Shown in pieces: positions 17,013 through 24,761 of a stretch of DNA of 64,000 nt. Every line of letters starts with the position of its first letter. Within the stretch, counting starts at the first letter, position 1. Location of the stretch: the NCBI RefSeq assembly GCF_007670255.1, contig NZ_SZVS01000012.1, forward strand, positions 105,365-169,364, given 5' to 3'. The notes beneath the pieces were generated by a model. It had not been told where the DNA came from, did not search any database, and was given only the letters and a program-made list of their open reading frames with translations. This DNA is from Paenarthrobacter nicotinovorans (GTDB lineage Bacteria > Actinomycetota > Actinomycetes > Actinomycetales > Micrococcaceae). The position numbers were made by a program, and so were the translations under genes.

Positions 17013-17474
17013 CTATGCCAAGCGGGCGCGCACGATCTCGCTGACGGTCTTGCCATCAAAGCGTCCCGCAACCTTTGCGGTGACAGGCTTCATGACAGCA
17101 CCGATGGACCGCATGGAGAGTTCCTGGCCTTCAGCTTTCAAGGCACTAATGGCCTCGTCCACGATCGCCTCTACCTCTTCACGCGTCAGCGCTTTGGGAA
17201 GGTACGCCTCGATGATCTCGGCCTCTGCGACTTCGGCCGCCGCACGGTCAGCCTCCCCCGCCTCGGTGTAGATCCTTGCCGTATCCCGCCGCTTCGCGGC
17301 CTCCTTCTGCAGCAGCGAGGTGACCTGGGCGTCGTCGAGCTCTACCGGCGTCTTGCCTGACTTTTCGCGGGTGGTGATTTCACCCAGGACGTTGCGAACC
17401 GTAGTCAGGGCGACTTTGTTGCCTGCCTTCATGTGGTCAACTACGTCGGCCTTCAAGCGTTCTTTGAGTGTCAT
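17013..17474 (-). CDS. GatB/YqeY domain protein
   Basis: A 153-residue stand-alone YqeY protein, starting MTLKERLKADVVDHMKAGNK behind GAGGAG on the minus strand; the longer frame to 17699 lacks support. Typical blocks are LTTVRNVLGEITTREKSGK, EAEIIEAYLPKALTREEV and MKPVTAKVAGRFDGKTVSEIV. The domain is related to the tail of GatB, the amidotransferase that corrects Glu-tRNA(Gln), but the free-standing protein has no agreed function. It is a single gene divergent from the DUF3040 gene. Confidence 0.88.
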   Translation of the reverse strand: MTLKERLKADVVDHMKAGNKVALTTVRNVLGEITTREKSGKTPVELDDAQVTSLLQKEAAKRRDTARIYTEAGEADRAAAEVAEAEIIEAYLPKALTREEVEAIVDEAISALKAEGQELSMRSIGAVMKPVTAKVAGRFDGKTVSEIVRARLA

Positions 17475-17573
17475 GACTCTCCTCGATCGGGTTTCCTCCT
17501 GCCATCTTTCCAGCAGATGCCCTCGGGGGTTCAATATCCCGGATTTGATGCTTGCGGTCTGAATAATAAGCAT

Positions 17574-17592
17574 GCTTAGCTTATTGGAACAC
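17574..17592. promoter_or_regulatory. 17-bp motif shared with the site before the 32520 SDR gene
   Basis: ATAAGCATGCTTAGCTT (17574-17590) contains the perfect 12-bp palindrome TAAGCATGCTTA and the inverted pair ATAAGC/GCTTAT. A 15/17 match, ATAAGCTTACTTAGCTT, lies at 32470-32486, also close upstream of a start codon. It is a candidate binding site of an unidentified shared regulator. Confidence 0.5.
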
Positions 17593-17615
17593 TGAGCTTG
17601 GAGGAGGAACCCACT

Positions 17616-17900
17616 ATGCCCCTTTCGGAACGTGAGCGCCGGGTTCTGCAACAGCTCGAGCGGGAGCTTTTCATCCAGGATCCCGATTTGGCCCGGCAAC
17701 TGGAATCAGGCGTCCCAGTGCACGGTCCGGTCCAGCCCCGCGTCCGTGACGTCATGGCAGCCGCTTTAGGAGTCCTCTTGGTCCTGCTGGCAATCCCGTT
17801 GCACGTGGTCCCGCTTGCCCTCGTCGGCGGCTTCCTTGTGGTCTACGCCGTGGTGTCCCACAAGAAATACAAGAGCCAGTCCCCCTCAAGATTCCTTTGA
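17616..17900 (+). CDS. DUF3040 small membrane protein
   Basis: A 94-residue protein starting MPLSERERRVLQQLERELF, the typical DUF3040 start, with a strong GGAGGAGG ribosome-binding site at 17601-17608. Two hydrophobic segments follow (VMAAALGVLLVLLAIPLHVV and VPLALVGGFLVVYAVV), then a short basic tail. The family is confined largely to actinobacteria and has no known function. Its 3' end overlaps the end of the convergent oxidoreductase gene by 15 bp. Confidence 0.85.
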   Translation: MPLSERERRVLQQLERELFIQDPDLARQLESGVPVHGPVQPRVRDVMAAALGVLLVLLAIPLHVVPLALVGGFLVVYAVVSHKKYKSQSPSRFL

Positions 17901-19181
17901 TGGCAGCGCCCCGGGTGGAGCCTCCGAGGGAGGTTCAACCTCCAACGGGCTGCTCACAACCACCTGGGCAGGGCTGTGCAGGAGATAGCCGTTAAGCCAC
18001 GAAAACAGTGCCCGGATCTTTTGCTGCAGCCCGGACAACAGTGCCAGGTGGACCAAGAGCCACGACAAGAACGCGAAGACACCTTGCAACTGGATGCGCT
18101 TCCGGCCAAGTTCAGCCACGGCAGCGCCGCGACCCACCATTGCCATGTACCCCTTGTCCAGGTAGCGGAATGGCGTCCGGCTGCCCCCGCTGAGGTCCGC
18201 GAGGATGTTCTTTGCCGCCCACTTTCCGGCCTGCTGCGCGACTGAACCCAGCTGCGGAAGTTTGGCCCCGGTCGAGTCCGTGATGTTGGCGGCATCCCCG
18301 ATGACATATACACCCTCTGCATCTGGCGCAGTCAGGTCCGGGTTGACGTCGATCCGTCCGCCCCTACCCTGGGCAAGCCCTGAGCCAGCAATGATGTCAC
18401 CGGCCTTCAGGCCCCCGGCCCACACCACAATCTGCCCCGGAACGGAGCTTCCGTTAGCCAACGTCACGCCGTCGCGCCGGACCTCGGTGACCCCCACACC
18501 CATGTGAAGTTGAACGCCCACCTTCTTCAAATGCTCAGTGGCGTACTTCTGGGACTTGGACGAGAACATGGTCAGCACGCTGGGAACCATGTCCACCAGA
18601 TGTACCCGGCAACGGGCCGCAAGCTCAGATGAAAAGTACTTCTGCACGACGTACTTGACGTTTTCAGCCATGGCTCCGGCGGTTTCAACACCGGTCGGAC
18701 CGCCGCCAACCACCACCACGTCCACGGACATGTCCGGATTTCCATCGGCCTCATCCAACAGCCGGGTGAGCCCGGCCCCAAGCCTGGTGGCGTCCGTGAC
18801 GGAATACAGGGGGAACGCCAGCTCTTCCGCACCCGGGGTATTGAAGAAGTTAGGGACAGCCCCCACGGCCAGGACCAATACTTCGGCCTTCAGGGTCTGG
18901 CCATCGGCCGTCGTGACGGTCCGTTGTGCTGCGTCCACGGATTCCACTGTGGCGGTGAGGACCTTGACCGTTTTAAGGCGACGGAACACCGAGCGCAGTG
19001 GCCGTGCAATGGCCGCCACCCCTATCTGGGAGGTAGCAACCTGATAGAGGAGGGGCTGGAACTGGTGGTAGTTGTTCGAGTCGATGAGCAAGACCTGTAC
19101 ACCCTTGCGGCCGAGTTCCTTGGCTGCCGCAACGCCCGCGAAACCGCCACCGACCACAATGACCTGGTATGTGTCCTTCAT
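17886..19181 (-). CDS. Type II NADH dehydrogenase-like FAD oxidoreductase
   Basis: About 431 residues from the ATG at 19181 (MKDTYQVIVVGGGFAGVAAAKELG); the frame continues upstream to 19865 but without meaning. Two Rossmann motifs are present: VVGGGFAGVAA for FAD and VVVVGGGPTGVETAGAMAE for NAD(P)H. The C-terminal part has an amphipathic or hydrophobic stretch, FAFLSWLLVHLALLSGLQQKI, as in NDH-2 enzymes that sit on the membrane and pass electrons from NADH to quinone without pumping protons. The length fits NDH-2. Whether it is the main respiratory enzyme or a relative is not clear. Confidence 0.85.
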   Translation of the reverse strand: MKDTYQVIVVGGGFAGVAAAKELGRKGVQVLLIDSNNYHQFQPLLYQVATSQIGVAAIARPLRSVFRRLKTVKVLTATVESVDAAQRTVTTADGQTLKAEVLVLAVGAVPNFFNTPGAEELAFPLYSVTDATRLGAGLTRLLDEADGNPDMSVDVVVVGGGPTGVETAGAMAENVKYVVQKYFSSELAARCRVHLVDMVPSVLTMFSSKSQKYATEHLKKVGVQLHMGVGVTEVRRDGVTLANGSSVPGQIVVWAGGLKAGDIIAGSGLAQGRGGRIDVNPDLTAPDAEGVYVIGDAANITDSTGAKLPQLGSVAQQAGKWAAKNILADLSGGSRTPFRYLDKGYMAMVGRGAAVAELGRKRIQLQGVFAFLSWLLVHLALLSGLQQKIRALFSWLNGYLLHSPAQVVVSSPLEVEPPSEAPPGALPSKES

Positions 19182-19316
19182 GCGAGCAACATACTTCACT
19201 GTCGGTCCAGGCAACAGAGGCTCCCGAACCGCCGTCGTGCGTTTATTCTCTGGACCGGTGGGTACGCAGTGGGTAGTGTTCTGCAATTCGGCAACGCACG
19301 CGAAAGGGGTGGCTTT

Positions 19317-20093
19317 GTGAACGAGGACGGTCTGACGGACGCCGTGCAGGAGGCCGGTGCCGTGGAATTGTTGCTGGTCCGGCATGGTGAGAGCGAAGGA
19401 AACGTGGCCGCCACCGAGGCCCGGTTGGCGGGAGCGGAGATCATCGACGTGCCCGCGAGGGACCCGGACGTAAATCTCTCGGGCACGGGCCAGGACCAAG
19501 CCAAGGCTTTGGGGACCGCGCTGGCCCGCATCGCCGAGGACCTGCGACCGGACGCTGTGGTGTCCTCCCCGTACGCACGCGCCAGGCAGACGGCGGAAAT
19601 CGCCGTCGAAACTGCAGGGTGGCCCGTGAAGGTACTCACCGACGAGCGCCTCCGTGACAGGGAATTGGGCATTCTGGACAGGCTGACGAGCCTCGGCGTG
19701 AAGAACCGCTACCCCGATGAATTCGAGCGCCGTGCGTGGCTGGGCAAGCTGTACTACCGGCCGCCCGGAGGTGAGTCCTGGGCGGATGTGGCCCTGCGTC
19801 TTCGCTCGGTCCTGGACGAACTCAACACCCTGGGAACAGGCCAACGGGTGATGCTGGTCTGTCACGATGCTGTGATCCTCCTGGTCCGCTACGTGCTGGA
19901 GGGCATGTCGGAAGACGAAATCCTGGACCTCGCCGCCACCACATCAGTGCTCAATGCCTCCATCACGCGATACGTGCGCCCCACCGGGTCCGGGCCTTGG
20001 GAACTGGAGAGTTTCAACGTTGCCGACCACCTGACAGAGCAAGGTGTTACTGTCACCGAACACGCCGGGGATGCCAGTGTCCACCCGCAGTGA
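19317..20093 (+). CDS. Histidine phosphatase (phosphoglycerate mutase-like) family protein
   Basis: About 258 residues from the GTG at 19317, which follows GAAAGGGG. The catalytic histidine motif is LLLVRHGESEGN, with SSPYARARQTAEIA and VMLVCHDAVI further on, the standard histidine phosphatase set. The nearest described relatives act on small phosphorylated metabolites or are broad acid phosphatases; the substrate is unknown. The gene overlaps the NAD(P)HX dehydratase start by 23 bp, so the two are co-transcribed. Confidence 0.87.
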   Translation: MNEDGLTDAVQEAGAVELLLVRHGESEGNVAATEARLAGAEIIDVPARDPDVNLSGTGQDQAKALGTALARIAEDLRPDAVVSSPYARARQTAEIAVETAGWPVKVLTDERLRDRELGILDRLTSLGVKNRYPDEFERRAWLGKLYYRPPGGESWADVALRLRSVLDELNTLGTGQRVMLVCHDAVILLVRYVLEGMSEDEILDLAATTSVLNASITRYVRPTGSGPWELESFNVADHLTEQGVTVTEHAGDASVHPQ

Positions 20094-20982
20094 ACCCACC
20101 CTGGTCACTCCATCGCTTCTGCGGGACTGGCCGCTCCCGGCCCCCGGCGACGATAAGTACTCGCGGGGAGCGGTCCTAGTCATCGGCGGAGCACGGGCAA
20201 CCCCGGGAGCGGCCATTCTTGCCGGGACTGCGGCGCTGCGTGCGGGGGCCGGCAAAATCACGTTGGCCGTTGCCGAATCCGCCGCGGTCCAGGTGGGCGT
20301 TGCGCTGCCGGAGTGCGGTTCGATCGGGCTGCCGGAAACGGCTGGCGGTTCGCTGACGGGCGAGGGGCTGGACGTGATCTCCACCTATCTGGAACGCGCC
20401 GACACCCTGCTGGTCGGCCCTGGCTTGGACGACCCTGATCTCGCCGAGACCCTGCTTCGGACCCTGTTGGAACGGGAGGAAGCCGACGGCGGCGCGAACG
20501 CCGACCGGGGTCCCGCCGTCGTTCTTGACGCCTATGCCCTCGGAGCGCTCGCGAAGGTGGAGGACCGACTCGAACCGTGGCGCGGCCGCCTGATCCTCAC
20601 CCCGAACCCTACCGAGGCCGGGGTCCTGCTTGGCAAGGATGTCAAGGATCTGGAGGCTGCCCTGATGGACATTGCCCGGCGCTTTGACGCCATGGTCAGC
20701 TGCCAGGGGTTCATCGCCGGTCCGGAAGGCACGGAGCCTGAACTTTGGAAGATCACCACCGGTTACGGCGGCCTGGGGACTTCCGGCAGCGGCGATGTCC
20801 TGGCCGGCGCGGTTGCCGGACTGAGGGCCCGCGGAACGAGCAATGCCCAGGCCGCCTGTTGGGGCACCCATCTGCATGCGGCCGCCGCGGATCGCCTGGC
20901 AAGCAAGCTGGGTCCGCTCGGATTCCTGGCCCGCGAGCTGGCCGACGAACTGCCGGCGCTGATGTTGGAACTGAACACCTGA
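20071..20982 (+). CDS. nnrD: ADP-dependent NAD(P)H-hydrate dehydratase
   Basis: About 303 residues from the ATG at 20071. The ribokinase-like CARKD fold is marked by GAVLVIGGARATPGAAILAGTAALRAGAGKIT, LVGPGLDD, ILTPNPTEAGVLLG and the active-site TGYGGLGTSGSGDVLAGAVAG. It repairs NADH and NADPH that have been hydrated by heat or enzymes, using ADP or ATP. The partner epimerase NnrE is not fused to it and is not in this window. The start inside the upstream gene suggests translational coupling. Confidence 0.9.
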   Translation: MPVSTRSEPTLVTPSLLRDWPLPAPGDDKYSRGAVLVIGGARATPGAAILAGTAALRAGAGKITLAVAESAAVQVGVALPECGSIGLPETAGGSLTGEGLDVISTYLERADTLLVGPGLDDPDLAETLLRTLLEREEADGGANADRGPAVVLDAYALGALAKVEDRLEPWRGRLILTPNPTEAGVLLGKDVKDLEAALMDIARRFDAMVSCQGFIAGPEGTEPELWKITTGYGGLGTSGSGDVLAGAVAGLRARGTSNAQAACWGTHLHAAAADRLASKLGPLGFLARELADELPALMLELNT

Positions 20983-21003
20983 GCCCTCGGCTAGGCTCCC
21001 AGC

Positions 21004-21504
21004 ATGGGGACAACTAAAAGCAGCACTCAAAGATCGCGTGTCATCGCTAGTCTTGCGGGGCTCGCTGCAATAGCGGCGTTCGCCCTGACGGGAGCCCTGC
21101 AGATCCTCGTGTGGAACCCGCTCGCGGCCGTTCCCGGCGCCAGTCTGGAAGAAATCCACGAGGGGCTTGCCAAGGCCAATGAGTCTCTCTCCGCACCGGG
21201 AGTGGTGTTGTGGGCACTCATCGGAACAGGGCTCGGTGCTGCGGTGGTGGCGGGGACTGCGACACGGCGCATCCCAAGAATGCGAACGGTGGTCCTTCTC
21301 GACCTCCTCATCCTGGGGTTCGGCGCGCCGTCGTACTTTTGCGCAGCCTTCCCCGCAGGAATGGCCCTGGCAGATGCCTTCTTGATCTCCGGCGGCGACC
21401 ATGCACCGTGGGGCGGGCTGCTGTATCTGGTCAGCGCGGCGGCTCTGGCGGCCGCACTGACCGTGGCTGTTATGACGAGACGGCCACGAGGCCCCCGCAC
21501 CTAG
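21004..21504 (+). CDS. Hypothetical membrane protein, four predicted helices
   Basis: A 166-residue protein with about four hydrophobic segments, near residues 13-37, 66-85, 94-112 and 136-157, and a basic C-terminal tail (MTRRPRGPRT). A loop with EEIHEGLAKANES lies between helices 1 and 2. I do not recognise a family. It starts 21 bp after nnrD and its end overlaps the convergent recQ by 4 bp. Confidence 0.6.
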   Translation: MGTTKSSTQRSRVIASLAGLAAIAAFALTGALQILVWNPLAAVPGASLEEIHEGLAKANESLSAPGVVLWALIGTGLGAAVVAGTATRRIPRMRTVVLLDLLILGFGAPSYFCAAFPAGMALADAFLISGGDHAPWGGLLYLVSAAALAAALTVAVMTRRPRGPRT

Positions 21505-23195
21505 GCGGGTTTCAGCAGTTCATGCTCGACGACGGCGGTACTGGACAGGGTTTTGTAGCCCTCCTGCTCGAACAGGACAGTTATCACGTCGTCCTCGTGC
21601 CGCATCACCAAGCCGGGACCCCACTCCTTGTGGATCACGGTGGACTGCAGGGGGAACAGTTGCTCCGCACCGGAATCTGCCGGGCTGCCCGCAGCCGGCT
21701 CGTCGTGCTTCCGGGCGTCATGGTTCCGGGCATCATGGTTCCGGGCGTCAGCGCAGGCATCGCAGTTGCCGCACGGCTCCGGCAGGTCTTCACCGAAATA
21801 GCCCAGCAGGAACTGGCGGCGGCAACCGTCCGTCTCGGCGTAGGCCCGCATCATGGTGAGCCGGGACTGGTCAACACGTTGCCGCGCTTCGGCCAGTTCC
21901 ACCGCGCGCTTGACCAAGGTGGCGGGCTTCGCTTTGGAAGCGAGCCGGGTTCCGCGCTTGCCGCTCTTTACTGCACCGGCTTCTTCCAGCTGGTTCACCA
22001 ACCCGGTAACGCGCCGCGCCGGGAAACCTGTCAGCTCCGCTATCGCCGACTTGGGAGCCGGCCCTCCAGCGTTCCTAACAACCTTCAGCACAGCTCGCAG
22101 GGCCTCGGGATCCGGTGAGTGGGTGCCGAAGAACTTGCGCAAACCCAGGTCCTCGGCCCGGTAATGAAGGATCGCCGCGGCGGCTTCACCATCACGGCCG
22201 GCCCGACCGATTTCCTGATAGTACGAGTCCAGGGACTCCGGGATGTCCGCGTGCACCACGAACCTCACGTTGGCCTTGTCGATGCCCATGCCGAAAGCCG
22301 TCGTGGCCACCACGACATCCAGTTGATCCTCCAGGAACCTCTCGTGGATGTCCTCGCGGTCGGCATCCGCGCGGCCCGCGTGATAAGCCTCCGCCCGCAG
22401 ACCCTGCTCCGTCAGCTTGGCCGCGTAGCTCTCAGTGTCTTTCCGCGTGGCGGCGTAGAGCAGGCCCAGCCCTTCCGAGCCGGCAAGCTCCACCACGTGT
22501 TCCACCACGGCTTTACGCTTGGCTTTGTCCTCCTGGTGGCGCACCACCTCAAGGCTGATGTTGGGACGGTCGAAACCCCGGACCAGGCTCAAGGGATCCC
22601 GCATGCCGAGCCGCTCCACAATCTCGTCACGAACCGGTGGCGACGCCGTCGCAGTCAGGGCGATCACCGGCGGATTTCCCAAGCGTTCCCGAACGTTGCC
22701 CAGTTCAAGGTAGTCCGGGCGGAAGTCATGACCCCAGGCTGAAACACAGTGGGCCTCATCCACCACGAACATCGTGATATCCAGCTTGGCGATACGCTCG
22801 ACGGTTTCCTGCTTGGCCAGTTGCTCCGGGGCGAGGAAGAGGAACACCACTTGACCCGACTCCGCTGCCTGCCACGCAGCCTCAACTTCCGTGTCGGTCC
22901 GCGAAGAGTTAACGGCGACGGCGACCCCCTCGCCAAGGTCCTCGGCGAGCCCCTCCAGTTGGTCCTCCTGCAGGGCGATGAGGGGCGAAACCACGACGGC
23001 GGGACGTTTCGTTTGTTGGTGCAGGTACAGGGCCGCGACCTGGTAGGTAGCGGATTTTCCGTACCCCGTAGGCATGACTGCCAGAACGTCCCGGCCCTCG
23101 GCCAGGGCGCTCATGCCGGCGAGTTGGCCATCGCGCAACTCCGGAAGGGAAAAGGAGGACGCCGCGAGGGCAGTCAGGTCAAAGTCAGCTGACAT
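21501..23195 (-). CDS. recQ: RecQ-family ATP-dependent DNA helicase with DUF3553-like tail
   Basis: A 564-residue protein. Helicase motifs in order are FSLPELRDGQL (motif 0), MPTGYGKSATYQ (Walker A), VVDEAHC (DExH box), ALTATA, and ATTAFGMGIDKANVRFVVH with YYQEIGRAGRDG. The RecQ zinc-binding region reads CRRQFLLGYFGE followed by CGNCDAC. After it come repeats of D-A-R-N/K-H and a final VIHKEWGPGLVMRHEDDVITVLFEQEGYKTL, resembling DUF3553. No HRDC domain is seen. RecQ unwinds DNA 3' to 5' in repair and recombination. The single gene starts at 23195. Confidence 0.9.
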   Translation of the reverse strand: MSADFDLTALAASSFSLPELRDGQLAGMSALAEGRDVLAVMPTGYGKSATYQVAALYLHQQTKRPAVVVSPLIALQEDQLEGLAEDLGEGVAVAVNSSRTDTEVEAAWQAAESGQVVFLFLAPEQLAKQETVERIAKLDITMFVVDEAHCVSAWGHDFRPDYLELGNVRERLGNPPVIALTATASPPVRDEIVERLGMRDPLSLVRGFDRPNISLEVVRHQEDKAKRKAVVEHVVELAGSEGLGLLYAATRKDTESYAAKLTEQGLRAEAYHAGRADADREDIHERFLEDQLDVVVATTAFGMGIDKANVRFVVHADIPESLDSYYQEIGRAGRDGEAAAAILHYRAEDLGLRKFFGTHSPDPEALRAVLKVVRNAGGPAPKSAIAELTGFPARRVTGLVNQLEEAGAVKSGKRGTRLASKAKPATLVKRAVELAEARQRVDQSRLTMMRAYAETDGCRRQFLLGYFGEDLPEPCGNCDACADARNHDARNHDARKHDEPAAGSPADSGAEQLFPLQSTVIHKEWGPGLVMRHEDDVITVLFEQEGYKTLSSTAVVEHELLKPA

Positions 23196-23465
23196 GGAAG
23201 ATATGGCTCCGCTTGGTGGTTCCTGCGGCCACCTGCATCAGCCGAGATCTCCAGCCTAGCGCGAGCCGGAGGGAAGCGTCTTTTCGCCGGATGGGACCTG
23301 TGGATAACCGCTGCGGGTTTCTTGAGGGTTTCCTGAGGAAGTGTTGCGGGTTTGCAGGATTTGTTCTTGATCCAGGCCCGGCACAGTAATTCCTGTCAGC
23401 CACACAGGCTGGAACAACAGGCCGGCCGGTCCCACGGTGGCCACAGGAAAGGAACACTGATCCCC

Positions 23466-24074
23466 ATGGCCATCAGCCTCAAAACCACCACCGGCAAAAT
23501 CCTCGCCTCCGTCGCACTGGTCGGCACCGCAGCCGCCGTCGCCGGCATGGGAACCTACGGCGCGTTCACCTCCTCGACCTCCGCCTCCCAAGCCGTCACC
23601 GCAGGCACCGTCACCATCGCCCTGGGCGCCCCCGGCCCCGCCAACACCCTCAACGTCCCCATCGCAGGGCTCCTGCCCGGGGACAAAGTCGAAAAACTCG
23701 TCACCCTGGCCAACACCGGCAACTCCGACCTGAACAACGTCACCCTCACCACCACCGCCGGCACCACCGGGTCCCTGCTCACCACCGACACCACCAACGG
23801 CCTGCAACTGACCATCGAAAACTGCTCCGTGGCCTGGACCGGTGCGGCCGCCCCCTACACCTGCGGCGGAACCAAAACCACCGTCCTGGCCTCGGCGCCG
23901 GTCATCACAGCGAACAAGGTCCTCAACAACCTCACCTCCCTGACCTCGGCCAAGACCGACAACCTCAAAGTCACCACCGCGTTCCCCACCACCGCGGACA
24001 ACACCTTCCAAGGCGCCACCTCCACCATCGCGTTCGCCTTCACCGGCACCCAACGCACCGAAACCACCAAATAA
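23466..24074 (+). CDS. TasA/CalY-type secreted protein with SipW-style signal
   Basis: A 202-residue protein beginning MAISLKTTTGKILASVALVGTAA, then GTYGAFTSSTSASQAVTAGTVTI. A cleavage region with an aromatic residue followed by a Ser/Thr-rich A-F-T-S-S-T-S stretch and TAGT is typical of camelysin/TasA proteins, which are often processed by a SipW-type signal peptidase. The mature part is Thr/Asn-rich and beta-like with two cysteines (ENCSVAW, YTCGG). Relatives form matrix fibres or surface metalloproteases. Codon use is strongly biased to C-ending codons, suggesting high expression. No SipW gene is in the window. Confidence 0.7.
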   Translation: MAISLKTTTGKILASVALVGTAAAVAGMGTYGAFTSSTSASQAVTAGTVTIALGAPGPANTLNVPIAGLLPGDKVEKLVTLANTGNSDLNNVTLTTTAGTTGSLLTTDTTNGLQLTIENCSVAWTGAAAPYTCGGTKTTVLASAPVITANKVLNNLTSLTSAKTDNLKVTTAFPTTADNTFQGATSTIAFAFTGTQRTETTK

Positions 24075-24092
24075 CCCCTCCCAGACCCCGGA

Positions 24093-24121
24093 AACCGGCC
24101 CGCTTGCCCTTCGGGCCGGTT
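24093..24121 (+). terminator. Hairpin after the TasA-type gene
   Basis: AACCGGCCCG (24093-24102) pairs perfectly with CGGGCCGGTT (24112-24121), with a 9-nt loop, 19 bp after the stop codon. There is no strong U-tract. Confidence 0.6.
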
Positions 24122-24276
24122 CCCGGCCATTCCTGAGCCGTTCCTGTGCCGGGCGCCACACGCTTCCTGGACTCTTGAGCGGACCTTGAGGCTACGAAGG
24201 GTTCTTTCCTGAGGTCCGCTTGGGAGACTTGGAACAACGCAATCCACACCATCGAAAACGGAAGTGACGACACATC

Positions 24277-24744
24277 ATGCACGTCAAGCCCATCCTCTGG
24301 CGGGTACCGGCCACTTTTGTGGCCCTCCTGCTCGTGCTGATGGGCTTTTCCCTGTCACCGGCCCATGCGCAGTTCAACGACACCGAAAGCGCCGGCATGC
24401 CAGTGGCCGCTGCCAAGATCCAGGCACCGGCCGCCAACACTGTTTCGGTGACCAAGAGCTGTGACTCTTTCTTGTGGTTCGGCCAGGCCAAGATCAGCGT
24501 CGGCAGCTACACGGCCATTACGTACGCCAACTACTACGAGCTCAAGGTCATTGATCCTGATGGCGTCGTGCAGTTCACCGGCGACCTGAGCAAGACAGCC
24601 GGCAGGTCCTACAGTTCCGGAGTCCAGAATGCTGCGAACCTCAGTGGAACATGGACCTACCAGATCCGTGGCTACTACAAGGTTCCCAACTCCACCAACA
24701 GCTGGGCTGGCCTGCCCCTTACCGGTACGCTGAACTGCCCCTGA
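24277..24744 (+). CDS. Secreted protein of unknown function with SipW-like cleavage region
   Basis: A 155-residue protein with an N-terminal signal peptide (MHVKPILWRVPATFVALLLV, then SPAHAQ). The next residues, FNDTESAGMPVAAAKI, look like a worn version of the F-x-D/T-x-T-x-S region seen at the start of TasA-type proteins. The rest is beta-rich with two cysteines (KSCDSF near residue 62 and the final LNCP), which may pair. It lies 202 bp behind the TasA-type gene and has its own upstream region. A surface or matrix role alongside that protein is plausible but unproven. Confidence 0.55.
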   Translation: MHVKPILWRVPATFVALLLVLMGFSLSPAHAQFNDTESAGMPVAAAKIQAPAANTVSVTKSCDSFLWFGQAKISVGSYTAITYANYYELKVIDPDGVVQFTGDLSKTAGRSYSSGVQNAANLSGTWTYQIRGYYKVPNSTNSWAGLPLTGTLNCP

Positions 24745-24761
24745 GTGCCGCTGCCAACGCC

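Noticed and set aside
19182..19865. N-terminal extension of the NDH-2-like protein up to 19865
   Set aside because: The Rossmann start at 19181 is the natural N-terminus, and the extra frame overlaps the histidine phosphatase gene on the other strand.
23256..24161. A 301-codon minus-strand frame rich in glycine across the TasA-type gene
   Set aside because: Its Gly/Val/Glu-rich low complexity is the mirror of the C-biased coding strand, and the plus strand has a proper signal peptide and start.
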